Part shown: piece after piece, positions 15,393 to 23,247 of the stretch
Layout of the letters: each line of letters opens with the position of its first letter
Position numbering within the stretch: position 1 is the first letter of the stretch
From: WRDS01 sp964492775
GTDB taxonomy: Bacteria > Actinomycetota > Coriobacteriia > Anaerosomatales > PHET01
Reading direction: 5' to 3'
DNA length: 29,487 nt
Assembly: GCA_964492775.1 (NCBI GenBank)
Contig: CAZBLH010000022.1
Span: forward strand, 1 to 29,487
Position numbers and translations under genes: made by a program
Notes under the pieces: model-generated
Database searches by the model: none
Told to the model about the DNA's origin: nothing
Seen by the model: the letters and a program-made list of their open reading frames with translations, nothing else

Positions 15393-16106
15393 ATGCCGCA
15401 AACGGGTTGGTGCCGCGAGTGCGGCGAATGGGTGTGGGTCGACGAGAGCGGCGCGTGTCCGAATGGGCATGGGCCGGACTGCGTCGAGCAGATGCACCCA
15501 CCCGATGACAATCCAATCCCCGAACCAGTGTCCCTCGAGCGCCCGTTCGGTGTCGGCCAGATGCCGGCCGAGCTGCATCGCTTCAACTGGGGCGCCTTCT
15601 TCCTGCCGCAGTTCTGGGGCTTGGCATACAGCTCGTGGCCGGTCATGCTCGTGTGGCTCGGCGTGCTGGTGAGCCAACTCCTGATCGCGACGGTGTTCGA
15701 CACCGGCAGCACTCTGGCCTCGACCACGGCCGTGATCAGCGCCAGCGTGATCTCCGAGATGCTCGGCGGTGCTGCTCGGCTGTGGGCTGGGCTGAACGCC
15801 ACGGCGCTCGTATGGAAGCGGGAAGCGTTTCGTCTTGAGATGGTGCCGGGCATGGCGCCGCGTTTCTCGGTTGAGCGATTTGAGTCGCGCCAACGGGTAT
15901 GGGCAATCGTGGGGGCCGTCTTGATCGGCGTGCTCGCCGTGGCAAGCGTTCCGGTCACCGCCGTTGTGTGGGCTGACTACGGCCTGACCCTCGTGGGACC
16001 CGCGATGTCGCTCGTCTGGCTCGGCGCCGAGATCCTGCTCGGGTTCTGGCTTAACGCCCGAATGCGTGCCGAGCAGTGGCCGCCTCTCGAGAACGTCGCC
16101 GACTGA
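15393..16106 (+). CDS. Membrane protein with N-terminal zinc ribbon
   Basis: A 237-residue protein. The N-terminus has a zinc-ribbon-like knuckle (WCRECGEW and CPNGHGPDC) and a proline-rich linker. A segment FNWGAFFLPQFWGLAYSSW leads into the first spans, the arrangement of DUF2628-type small membrane proteins. About four membrane spans follow (around residues 80-100, 108-130, 175-195 and 205-225). AAAGGGAA lies upstream of the ATG. It starts 31 bases after hisG, but its role seems unrelated. DUF2628 is proposed from the FNWGAFF pattern only. Confidence 0.72.
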   Translation: MPQTGWCRECGEWVWVDESGACPNGHGPDCVEQMHPPDDNPIPEPVSLERPFGVGQMPAELHRFNWGAFFLPQFWGLAYSSWPVMLVWLGVLVSQLLIATVFDTGSTLASTTAVISASVISEMLGGAARLWAGLNATALVWKREAFRLEMVPGMAPRFSVERFESRQRVWAIVGAVLIGVLAVASVPVTAVVWADYGLTLVGPAMSLVWLGAEILLGFWLNARMRAEQWPPLENVAD

Positions 16107-16176
16107 CAGACCAGGAGCGACCGGGCTTTGCAGGCTCGACGCCGGCGCACGCCTGAACGTGATGAAAGGGGTCGTG

Positions 16177-17004
16177 ATGGAGCTCTCCATGGACTCGACT
16201 ATCGAACTTGCACCCGGTGTGCTGATGCCGCGCCTGGGTCTCGGAACCTACAAGTCGCGTGACGGTGAAGAGGTGGCCGGCGCGGTCCGTGAGGCTCTCG
16301 CCATCGGGTACCGTTCCATCGACACTGCGTCGCTGTACGGCAACGAGAAAGGTATCGCGCTCGGCATACAGCAGAGCGGTGTTCCACGCGAAGACGTCTT
16401 CATCACCACGAAGGTCTGGAACGACCAGCAGGGCTTCGGCAACACCATCGCGGCGCTGGAGGGATCTCTCTCCCGACTGCAGACCGAGTACGTCGATCTG
16501 TACCTGGTCCACTGGCCGCGGACGGACCTCATGGCCGAGACCTGGCGCGCGATGGAGCGACTGTTGGTCCAGGGCAAGACGCGCGCGATAGGCGTGTGCA
16601 ACCACCTTCCGCACCACTTGGAGGCGCTGCGCAAGACCGCCGAAGTACTCCCGGTGCTGGATCAGGTCGAGTTCCATCCGTGGCTTCAGCAGCCTTCTCT
16701 TCAGGCATATCTGGTCGAGCACGACATCGTGCTCGAGGCATGGGCGCCGCTCATGAAGGGGCGCGTCGCCGAGTCGTCGGAGCTGGTCTCAGTGGCCGAG
16801 AAGCACGGAGTCACTCCCGCCCAAGCGGCGATCAGGTGGATTCTGCAGCTCGGATACGTGGCGATACCGAAGTCGGTGCACGTCGAGAGGATCGCCGAGA
16901 ACGCGGATGTGTTCGGGTTCGCTCTCGACGACGAGGACATGGCGCTCATCGCCACCGCTGACCGCGGACACCGCTTCGGCCCCGATCCGGACAACTACGC
17001 CTGA
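16177..17004 (+). CDS. Aldo/keto reductase
   Basis: NAD(P)H-dependent oxidoreductase of the AKR superfamily with a TIM barrel; 275 residues is the usual length. The full catalytic tetrad is visible: Asp49 in SIDTASLYGNE, Tyr54 in the same block, Lys79 in ITTKVW and His112 in LVHWP. The C-terminal IPKSVHVERIAENADVF block binds the cofactor phosphate and is typical of 2,5-diketogluconate/methylglyoxal reductase-like members. I chose the ATG at 16177, five bases after AAAGGGG; an ATG at 16162 would put that site inside the gene. It is convergent with rubrerythrin, with a terminator between. The substrate is not known. Confidence 0.92.
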   Translation: MELSMDSTIELAPGVLMPRLGLGTYKSRDGEEVAGAVREALAIGYRSIDTASLYGNEKGIALGIQQSGVPREDVFITTKVWNDQQGFGNTIAALEGSLSRLQTEYVDLYLVHWPRTDLMAETWRAMERLLVQGKTRAIGVCNHLPHHLEALRKTAEVLPVLDQVEFHPWLQQPSLQAYLVEHDIVLEAWAPLMKGRVAESSELVSVAEKHGVTPAQAAIRWILQLGYVAIPKSVHVERIAENADVFGFALDDEDMALIATADRGHRFGPDPDNYA

Positions 17005-17050
17005 GAAGACTAACCGGGAGCGGCGTCTGAGTCGTCCCCAGTACGAACGA

Positions 17051-17090
17051 AAGGCCGGCCTCCTGGGGAGACCGGCCTTCCTGTTGGTTC
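17051..17090. terminator. Terminator between convergent aldo/keto reductase and rubrerythrin
   Basis: AAGGCCGG (17051-17058) pairs perfectly with CCGGCCTT (17072-17079) around 13 bases. The forward side continues with CCTGTTGG, the reverse side with TTCGTTCG. It can act on both converging transcripts. Confidence 0.7.
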
Positions 17091-17121
17091 AGGACCTGTT
17101 GAGCCCGTACAGCTAAGAGGC

Positions 17122-17697
17122 CTAGTAGTTCTCGGCCTGAAGTTCGAAGTACGCCTGGGCGTGACGGCATGCCGGGCAGAGCTCCGGCGCCTCGGGACCC
17201 TCGTGGATGTAGCCGCAGTTGCGACACTTCCAGCGAAGGAGCGTCTCGCGCGCGAAGACGCGGCGGTTCTCGACGTTCTCGAGCAGCTTGCGGTAGCGGC
17301 GCTCGTGCCACTTCTCGACCGAGGCGATCTTACGGAAGGACTCGGCGACCTCCGGGAAGCCCTCGGACTCGGCGACGTCGGCGAAGTCCGGGTAGAGGGT
17401 GCCCCACTCCTCGAGCTCGCCCTCGGCGGCAGCCAGCAGGTTCTCGGCGGTGGTACCGATCCTGCCTGCGGGGTACTCGGCGGTGATCTCGACCATGCCA
17501 CCCTCGAGGTACTTGAAGAAGACCTTCGCGTGCTCTTTCTCGTTGTCGGAGGTCTCGGTGAAGAGTGCTGCGATCTGCTCGTAGCCCTCGCGCTTGGCGA
17601 CGCTTGCGAAGTAGTTGTAGCGGGTGCGCGCCTGACTCTCGCCAGCGAACGACTTCAGCAGGTTCTTCTCGGTCTGCGTGCCTTTGATGCTTGCCAT
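17122..17697 (-). CDS. rbr: Rubrerythrin
   Basis: Non-haem di-iron peroxidase used by anaerobes against hydrogen peroxide. The 191-residue length is that of classical rubrerythrin. The diiron four-helix bundle has GESQARTRYNYFA (Glu20), DNEKEHAKVF (Glu53, His56) and SVEKWHERRY (about 127-135). The C-terminal rubredoxin domain has Cys158, Cys161, Cys174 and Cys177. The ATG at 17697 follows AAAGGAG by six bases. A longer frame upstream is rejected. A -35/-10 pair with a palindrome across the -35 lies about 85-115 bases upstream of the start, so oxidative or redox control by a repressor is plausible. Confidence 0.97.
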   Translation of the reverse strand: MASIKGTQTEKNLLKSFAGESQARTRYNYFASVAKREGYEQIAALFTETSDNEKEHAKVFFKYLEGGMVEITAEYPAGRIGTTAENLLAAAEGELEEWGTLYPDFADVAESEGFPEVAESFRKIASVEKWHERRYRKLLENVENRRVFARETLLRWKCRNCGYIHEGPEAPELCPACRHAQAYFELQAENY

Positions 17698-17778
17698 ATC
17701 GGCTCCTTTCATCCGTCGGTGTCGTGCTCGACCTCTACGGTACCGCAACCGGCAGAAATATGGGCGCCGGAAACGTAC

Positions 17779-17814
17779 ATTATCGAGCAAGGAATCTTAT
17801 CGGTAATAGTTACC
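17779..17814 (-). promoter_or_regulatory. Rubrerythrin promoter with palindromic operator
   Basis: On the minus strand TTACCG (17806-17801) and GATAAT (17784-17779) are separated by 16 bases. The perfect palindrome GGTAA-N3-TTACC at 17802-17814 covers the -35 box. This is a natural place for a repressor. The DMT transporter on the other strand starts 64 bases from it, so the site could also affect that gene. Confidence 0.5.
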
Positions 17815-17877
17815 CGTTTGTCGACGGTGGTACGCTGGCGTTTTGAATCTTAGCGTGAGAGGAAGGGCAACCCTCAG

Positions 17878-18813
17878 ATGATGACCGTGATGCTATCCGT
17901 GGCGACTGCTACGTTTTATGGCGTCGCGGACTTCATCGGTGGCTTGGCGAGCCGCCGAGTGTCTGCGATCAAGGTCACCGCGGTCTCGCATGCGGTGGGC
18001 GCCACGCTGTTCACTCTGGCGGTCTTGGTGGTGAGTGCGCCGTTCTCGACTCAAGCTTTAGTTGCGGGCGCAATCAGCGGTATTGGCAGTGGCATCGGTG
18101 TGGCCGCGCTGTATGCGGGACTCGCGCGCGGACGCATGAGCGTGATCGCGCCGCTCACGGCTGCGCTGTCGGGCTCTCTGCCTGCGATCTACGACGTCTC
18201 GAGGGGCGCGACGCTCTCGGCGACCTCGGTCGCGGGGCTCGGGCTCGCGCTCGTGGCGATCGTGGTGGTGAGCGTCACGGCGAAGGCGGAAGGCGAGGAC
18301 GGGAATGCTGCCGAGGAGGTGGGTACGGAGCCAGTGGGCGATAGCGACGCTAGTGATGACACCCCCGGCGTGGACGACGACACACGTGCGGACCGGGGTC
18401 TGCCAGCTGCGGCGATCGGGCTCGCGCTCGTGTCCGGCGTCGCGTTCTCGGTCTCGTTCATCGGTCTCTCGCTCGCTCCTGCCGATAGCGGTTTCTGGCC
18501 GCTTTTCGCTGCAAGGATCGTCTCGGTCTCGCTCTTCTGGACGGTGATCTTCGCTCGGGGCCAGACGCTTGGGCTGGAGCGCAGTGCTGCGGTCCCAGCC
18601 TTGAGTGCGGGGCTGCTCGATGCGGCGGCAAACGTGACGATGCTCTGGTCGATCAGGCTGGGGCCGCTCTCGGTCGCCGCAGTGATCGGGGCGCTGTATC
18701 CGGTAGCGACGGTGTTGCTAGCGCGGGTTGTTCTGGGCGAGCGACTGCGCGGGATCCAGCTGGCTGCGGTGGGTGTCGCGCTCGTTTCCGTGGTGCTTGC
18801 GGCGATGGGGTAA
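17878..18813 (+). CDS. EamA/DMT-family transporter
   Basis: A 311-residue inner-membrane permease with two EamA halves of about five spans each (residues 1-134 and 174-310), the usual ten-span drug/metabolite transporter layout. The first half starts with FYGVADFIGGLASRR and includes GLARGRMSVIAPLTA; the second half ends with GALYPVATVLLARVVLGERL. The two halves are joined by an unusually long, acidic stretch (about 135-173, with many Asp and Glu). GAGAGGAAGGG lies some ten bases before the tandem ATGs. The substrate is unknown. It is divergent from rubrerythrin and convergent with the AAA ATPase gene. Confidence 0.87.
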   Translation: MMTVMLSVATATFYGVADFIGGLASRRVSAIKVTAVSHAVGATLFTLAVLVVSAPFSTQALVAGAISGIGSGIGVAALYAGLARGRMSVIAPLTAALSGSLPAIYDVSRGATLSATSVAGLGLALVAIVVVSVTAKAEGEDGNAAEEVGTEPVGDSDASDDTPGVDDDTRADRGLPAAAIGLALVSGVAFSVSFIGLSLAPADSGFWPLFAARIVSVSLFWTVIFARGQTLGLERSAAVPALSAGLLDAAANVTMLWSIRLGPLSVAAVIGALYPVATVLLARVVLGERLRGIQLAAVGVALVSVVLAAMG

Positions 18814-18843
18814 TAAAGGCAGGTAGGATATGGCTTGCGCTGA

Positions 18844-18882
18844 AAAACCGTGAGTGGGTTTTGCCACCCTCTCTGGTCACGG
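18844..18882. terminator. Hairpins between EamA transporter and convergent ATPase
   Basis: AAAACC (18844-18849) can pair with GGTTTT (18857-18862), and alternatively CCGTGA (18848-18853) with TCACGG (18877-18882). The second arm overlaps the end of the ATPase gene. The alternatives exclude each other; a terminator role is suggested by position only. Confidence 0.3.
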
Positions 18883-20193
18883 TGATCCCTCGAGCATCCA
18901 GCGCCATGCGGGCTCAACGCGAATCGTACCGACGTCGGTCTCGATGGTCTCGCGCTCGTAGCGGGTGACGATGGTGGACTCTCGCACGCTGAGTTCGCTC
19001 ATCGCGGCCACGGCTCCGCGCACCTCGCGTTCGCGCGTGGAATCGTCTGTGAGCGAGACGCTGGCTTGCACTATTCTGGGCGGCATACCGTCGGTATCAA
19101 CTACGAAGTCAGCTCCTCCTGAGTGACTTGTGAAGTAGCTCACCACATCGGTGTGAAGCCGTCCGTATCGGCGGCGAAGCTCGAGGTACACGGCGTTTTC
19201 GAGCCGAGGTCCGACGTCTTCCACCGAAGGATGGGCAACCGAGATCGCGAGTCCGGGGTCGACCGCATACACCTTGCGGGGATTTACTGTGCGCGCTTTG
19301 TGCGATGCCCGACGGATACTCACCGTGTGGATCAGCCGAGCATCTATAAGATGCTCGAGATACGCATGCAGTGTATCTTTGCCGACTGCGATCCCCTGCC
19401 CGCGCATGGTCTTGAGGATGCTGTTGATGCTGAACTCGCGAGAAAAATCGCTCAGGAGGCGATTGGTCAGCTGCCTCAGCGCAACAAGGTTGGCGACGTC
19501 GTGGCGCTCGACCACATCGCGGAAGATGACGAGCTCCACGTAATCCTGAAGCATGCGCACGCGGTCCACATCCGGCAGGCTTTGCACGCCGGGGAAGCCG
19601 CCCACCCGCACGTAGCGGTCGAATGCGGCTTCCATCTCTGAACGCTTGGCGGCGCCCAGGGGCTTCTCGGCAGGCTGTATCCCTTGGTGCCGCAGGTATT
19701 CGGCAAAGCTGAACGGAAGGACTTCGACGGCCGTGCTTCTTCCGCGAAGGCCCGTTGCGATCTCGGTGCTGAGCAGCTTGGCCGACGAGCCGGTGACGAA
19801 GACCCTGACGTTCTCGGTATTGAGAACCCGGAGCACGAACTGCTCCCAACCCGGTACGACCTGGATCTCATCGAAGAACAGGTACGCCGTCTGCGTGTGT
19901 CGCTTTGGCCCAGTGCGAAAGAGGTATTCGAGCGCTTCGTCGAGCGTGTTGGTGGTCGGCCCTCCGAGGCGATCGTCCTCGAGGTTGAGGAAGAGCATCG
20001 AGCTTCGCGGGATGCCGGCGGCCAGCAGCTCCGCCATCTGCTGGAAGAGCAGGTAACTCTTCCCCACTCTCCTCATGCCTACGAGCGCAGTGGCGACGCC
20101 TTCGATGCTGGGTACGCGGATATCGCGCGGAGTCAGTGGCGGCAGCGGCTGGGCCGACTGCTCTTCGAGCACACGTTGCAGGGCTGCGTCCAT
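18877..20193 (-). CDS. AAA ATPase, COG1373/DUF4143 type
   Basis: From the ATG at 20193 the protein has 438 residues. An AAA_14-type ATP-binding domain comes first: Walker A GMRRVGKS (residues 39-46), Walker B AYLFFDEIQ (Asp108, Glu109) and the sensor-like VFVTGSSAKLLS. A middle region with LPFSFAEYLRHQG and YVRVGGFPGV leads to a DUF4143-like C-terminal part with FSREFSINSILKTMRGQGI and the endonuclease-like FTSHSGGADFVVD block. These ATPases are frequent in Archaea and some anaerobes; their substrate is unknown. I prefer 20193 because GAGG lies six bases upstream. An ATG at 20217 lies inside the strong inverted repeat and a TTG at 20259 also lacks a ribosome site. It converges on the EamA gene. 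Confidence 0.85.
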   Translation of the reverse strand: MDAALQRVLEEQSAQPLPPLTPRDIRVPSIEGVATALVGMRRVGKSYLLFQQMAELLAAGIPRSSMLFLNLEDDRLGGPTTNTLDEALEYLFRTGPKRHTQTAYLFFDEIQVVPGWEQFVLRVLNTENVRVFVTGSSAKLLSTEIATGLRGRSTAVEVLPFSFAEYLRHQGIQPAEKPLGAAKRSEMEAAFDRYVRVGGFPGVQSLPDVDRVRMLQDYVELVIFRDVVERHDVANLVALRQLTNRLLSDFSREFSINSILKTMRGQGIAVGKDTLHAYLEHLIDARLIHTVSIRRASHKARTVNPRKVYAVDPGLAISVAHPSVEDVGPRLENAVYLELRRRYGRLHTDVVSYFTSHSGGADFVVDTDGMPPRIVQASVSLTDDSTREREVRGAVAAMSELSVRESTIVTRYERETIETDVGTIRVEPAWRWMLEGSP

Positions 20194-20210
20194 GGTTTGC
20201 CTCGGTTCAG

Positions 20211-20264
20211 TATCCATATGTATAAGGACAAAAATATTACTTTTTGTCCTTATACACAAGGATA
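20211..20264. promoter_or_regulatory. Long inverted repeat at the 5' end of the AAA ATPase gene
   Basis: TGTATAAGGACAAAAA (20219-20234) and its exact reverse complement (20241-20256) enclose a six-base loop TATTAC. The match resumes further out with TATCC (20211-20215) and GGATA (20260-20264) after three unmatched bases. The element ends 18 bases before the preferred start at 20193 and is much more AT-rich than its surroundings. On the minus strand TTGCAC and TATAAG lie near its outer edge (20275-20249), a possible promoter. It may be a dimeric operator or an RNA hairpin. Confidence 0.7.
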
Positions 20265-20572
20265 TATGTGTGCAACTAGATGTCCCACTAGCTCTATCAG
20301 AATGGGATTACCGTGGGCGTACCGATTCCCAACCGGAAACCAGCGCCTCCGCGTCGGGTTTCGCGACCCGAAGGGCGGCGTGTTAGTTGACCGCGATGGT
20401 CGGTGACGGGATCAGCGACACGGGAGCGGCGCGGTATCAAGAGTAAGTTCGCGCTGCCGGGATACTTTCGGACCCATGGTGGCGTGGCGAAACACGCTCG
20501 CTCCACAACAAATACTAAAAATCAACCCAGAAAGTGTATACCTCTGGAAAGATAATACAAGACTGGTAATAA
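20265..20572. other. Gap without a supported gene before the RHS remnant
   Basis: About 310 bases. The first part is GC-rich with no convincing coding signal; from about 20500 it becomes AT-rich. I see no ribosome site with a plausible frame, no tRNA and no transposase fragment. It is likely old junction sequence left by the event that truncated the RHS gene, but no duplicated ends were identified. Confidence 0.4.
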
Positions 20573-21436
20573 CAAAATATAAGGAGCCTACTTTTATTTG
20601 AGGGAACAACATCTCAAATAAAGGGGGCGGCAAAAACCGGTGGAGAGGCGTGGGACATCACCTATCTCTACGACAGTGCGGGGCGCCCCTATGCCGGCGT
20701 CTATAACGAATCCGGCACAAAGACCCCCTTCCTGATCGTCACGAGTGACCGCGGGGATGTGGTCGCGCTCCTTTCGACCGCGGGCACCGCGTTTGCCTCA
20801 TACCGCTATGACGCATGGGGCAATCCCACTGCAATGACCACCCAGGCGGCGGGATCGATCACCGCAGCGCTCGCCGCATCGATCGCCTCCCGTCAGGTGC
20901 TCAGGTATGCCGGATACGTCTGGGATGCCGAGTCCAAGACCTACTACTGCTCGGCGAGGCAGTACGACCCGGCCACCATGCAGTTCCTCTCGAAGGACCC
21001 AGCCAAGGCCGACGGCGAGGAGAGCGCGTACCAGTACTGCGCAGGGGATCCGGTGGGGAAGGTAGATCCGAGCGGACTCAACTCGGCAGTTATCGCACTA
21101 GGCGGAACGGGACTCGCGATACCGGGAATCGGGTGGGTCGGCGCAGCTCTAATCGTTGGAGCAATCGGCCTCTATGCGGTGGCCGTGCATGGCATTCCCT
21201 GGATAAAGAAAAAGTACTCTGGCTGGTACTGGTCACGATGGCACGGTGCCGGGGCGGGTGATTCGGTTAGAGTGGACAACAGGGGAACGCCAGATGAACA
21301 TGCCCACTGGAAAGGGCGTAGTGGCTCCGGGTCAAGGTGGAAGAATCCAAAGAATCGGCCAAACAAAGATAAAGGGAATTCCAATCCTCCTCCCCGCGTG
21401 AAGAAATGGCTTAAGAAAAAAGGATGGAATCTGTGA
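20573..21436 (+). pseudogene. 5'-truncated RHS tip with variable C-terminal toxin-like region
   Basis: The frame is open from 20573 and RHS similarity is clear from about 20648: YLYDSAGRPYAGVYN, VTSDRGDVVALLSTAG, FASYRYDAWGNP, then the RHS core LRYAGYVWDAESKTYYCSAR and QYDPATMQFLSKDP with DPVGKVDPSGL at the end. The many upstream YD repeats of a full RHS protein are absent and no start codon exists in frame before a GTG at 20759 that lies inside a conserved block. It is therefore an orphan tip. After the DPSGL boundary comes a non-core part of about 118 residues: a hydrophobic stretch, then a basic tail with DEHAHWKG and many Lys, Asn and Trp. By RHS logic this is the toxin part; its fold is not recognised. 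A probable immunity gene follows 55 bases later. Confidence 0.75.
20593..20622. repeat. Inverted repeat at the start of the RHS remnant
   Basis: TTTATTTGAG (20593-20602) and CTCAAATAAA (20613-20622) are perfect ten-base arms around GGAACAACAT. It lies at the AT-rich to GC-rich switch where RHS similarity begins. No T-run follows. It may be a recombination scar, a transposon end or a hairpin. Confidence 0.45.
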
Positions 21437-21491
21437 TGATGAAGCCCGAAATGCGAATGTTTCTTAGAGGCGCCTTACTCTTGGTGGAAAT

Positions 21492-22136
21492 ATGATGAAT
21501 AGTTGGGTTTTGGATTCGTGTGCAAAGATTGAGTTCAACATCGATAAATCCGGTCTGCATATTGTCGCAAACCGAGCAGGGTGGACGGAGTTGTCAAAGT
21601 GGTGTGCTCACATGGCCAGCCAAGAAGAAGAATCTAGGGCGCAAGCTGCACACAGTGGATTCGAACTCGATCCGGATTTTGCAGACGATTCAGCAATTTA
21701 CGAAGAAAGAGTTCTAACTTCATTTTGGGCACTACCCTATGAAGTTGATGAGGATTCTGGCAGCGTATTCTTTCATGTTAGTAACACTATTGGTCCTGCC
21801 TATTGGGAGGATACGGGCGTAAAGAGCGGAAACAGTCCATTTACGCAGCTCTGGGAGAGCCGTATTTTTATGCTGCTCGAGTACTTCGGCTTCGTCGACC
21901 GTGACATTTCCAGTCTCCATCCGACGGAGGGCGTAATTGTCTCAAGGGATGAAAAGACCGCATGGCTGCGTCCGGGTCCGGCGATTACGGAAAAACTGGA
22001 CAAACTCTCGGCGGAGGTACTCTCTACCCACTTTATCGAGCTCGATCTCGATGGTGAGACAATCGAAGGGGTAAGCTGGGCGTCGCCCTGGGAGTATTCA
22101 CAATGGGCAGCAACTCAGAAGCCGATTAAACCTTGA
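21492..22136 (+). CDS. Probable immunity protein paired with the RHS tip
   Basis: A 214-residue soluble protein with no signal peptide or membrane span, acidic overall. Its lower-GC codon use is unlike the housekeeping genes around it. GGTGGAAA is close to the tandem ATGs at 21492 and 21495, and suits the second better. It follows the RHS tip by 55 bases on the same strand, the standard position of an RHS immunity gene. The sequence, with IEFNIDKSGLHIV at the start and EYFGFVDRDISSLHP in the middle, is not one I recognise. The immunity role is inferred from position, size and acidity only. Confidence 0.6.
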   Translation: MMNSWVLDSCAKIEFNIDKSGLHIVANRAGWTELSKWCAHMASQEEESRAQAAHSGFELDPDFADDSAIYEERVLTSFWALPYEVDEDSGSVFFHVSNTIGPAYWEDTGVKSGNSPFTQLWESRIFMLLEYFGFVDRDISSLHPTEGVIVSRDEKTAWLRPGPAITEKLDKLSAEVLSTHFIELDLDGETIEGVSWASPWEYSQWAATQKPIKP

Positions 22137-22253
22137 TTTCACGAACACCTGCGGTGTGGCGTAAAAGCTTCAGCTCCTATTCTGGTGCTGGACTGTATTG
22201 GTAAGTATGGCCTGACAGGCGCCACGTCCGAAACGTGCAGTACGCATCGCCTA

Positions 22254-22278
22254 GCTGCTTGGATATCTTCCAAGCAGC
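22254..22278 (+). promoter_or_regulatory. Perfect hairpin upstream of psuK
   Basis: GCTGCTTGGA (22254-22263) pairs with TCCAAGCAGC (22269-22278) around TATCT, ten perfect base pairs. It lies 40 bases before the psuK start, in a 180-base gap after the immunity gene. No T-run follows. It may end transcription from the RHS side or act as an operator for the psu genes. Confidence 0.5.
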
Positions 22279-22317
22279 AACCTGCACGCACCGAGCGCCG
22301 CATGAGGAGGACGCCGC

Positions 22318-23247
22318 TTGCTCTCGCTCGCAACCAGGCTCGTCACCGTCGTCGGGGGAGCCGATACCGATATCGTGGGCCGTTCCGACGCACCGCTCGT
22401 GGCCGAGGACTCGAACCCGGGCGTGGTGGGATTCTCCGCTGGCGGGGTGGGGCGCAACATCGCCGAGAACCTCGCCCGCATCGGCGCGCGTACCACGCTG
22501 CTGACCGCGTTCGGCTCCGACTTCTACGGGCGCGAGCTCGAGCGTGCCTGCCGGGCGGCGCGGATCGACACGACACCATCGCTCATCTGCCGCGACCTGC
22601 CCGGCTCGATCTACCTAGCGCTCCTCGACGACACGGGCGACATGGCGCTTGCTCTCTCCGACATGCGCGCGCTCGAACGCATCACGCCGCGCCTCCTGCA
22701 AGCCCGCCGGACGACGCTCACCGAGGCAAACCTGCTCGTAGCGGACACGAACCTCTCGGACGAGTCGCTCGCATGGATCGCGACCCAGACAGCCGTGCCG
22801 CTCCTGATCGATCTGGTCTCGACGACGAAGGCCCCGCGCGCCCAGGCGGTTCTGGGACGCTCTGCGGTAACGATCCGCGGCAACGCCATCGAGGCTGCCG
22901 CGCTCGTGGAGTGGGACGCGCCGGCAGACCGCGCCGAGGTCGTCGCTGTTTCCGAGCAGGTGCGCGCGGCAGGCGCCGAGACCGCGATCATCACTGACGG
23001 TGCTGAGGGCGCCTACATCAGCTCGGCCGAGTGGTCCGGCTGGATTGCGGCGCCCGAGGTCGAGATCGCCAACGCGACCGGAGCGGGTGACGCGTTCACC
23101 GCCGGGGTCGCGGCAGGGTTTCTCGGCGAGCGGAGCGTGAAAGAGAGTGCCGAGCTGGGCGCTCGGCTGGCTGCAATTGCGCTTACAAGTATATCTACAG
23201 TGAGTGAGCATGTGAGTCCGACGGTGCTTAAGGAGGTGGCTCGCTGA
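22318..23247 (+). CDS. psuK: PfkB-family kinase, probable pseudouridine kinase
   Basis: Phosphorylates pseudouridine to its 5'-monophosphate, going by its pairing with psuG. The 309-residue ribokinase-like fold shows the N-terminal VTVVGGADTDIVG substrate block, NPGVVGFSAGGVGRNIAENLARIG (PfkB signature 1) and the C-terminal NATGAGDAFTAGVAAG (signature 2, with the GAGD anion hole and catalytic Asp). The start is TTG at 22318, supported by a perfect GAGGAGG seven bases upstream; no in-frame ATG matches the family N-terminus. Its TGA shares one base with the psuG ATG. On sequence alone, other PfkB sugars would be possible; the neighbour decides the name. Confidence 0.85.
   Translation: MLSLATRLVTVVGGADTDIVGRSDAPLVAEDSNPGVVGFSAGGVGRNIAENLARIGARTTLLTAFGSDFYGRELERACRAARIDTTPSLICRDLPGSIYLALLDDTGDMALALSDMRALERITPRLLQARRTTLTEANLLVADTNLSDESLAWIATQTAVPLLIDLVSTTKAPRAQAVLGRSAVTIRGNAIEAAALVEWDAPADRAEVVAVSEQVRAAGAETAIITDGAEGAYISSAEWSGWIAAPEVEIANATGAGDAFTAGVAAGFLGERSVKESAELGARLAAIALTSISTVSEHVSPTVLKEVAR

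Noticed and set aside
20573..20758. Functional start for a complete RHS protein
   Set aside because: No ATG, GTG or TTG occurs in frame before 20759, and that codon lies within conserved RHS sequence, so a complete gene is not supported.
21655..21678. GGATTCGAACTC-like string resembling a tRNA T-arm
   Set aside because: It lies inside the 214-residue immunity-like gene and no acceptor stem or anticodon arm is found around it.
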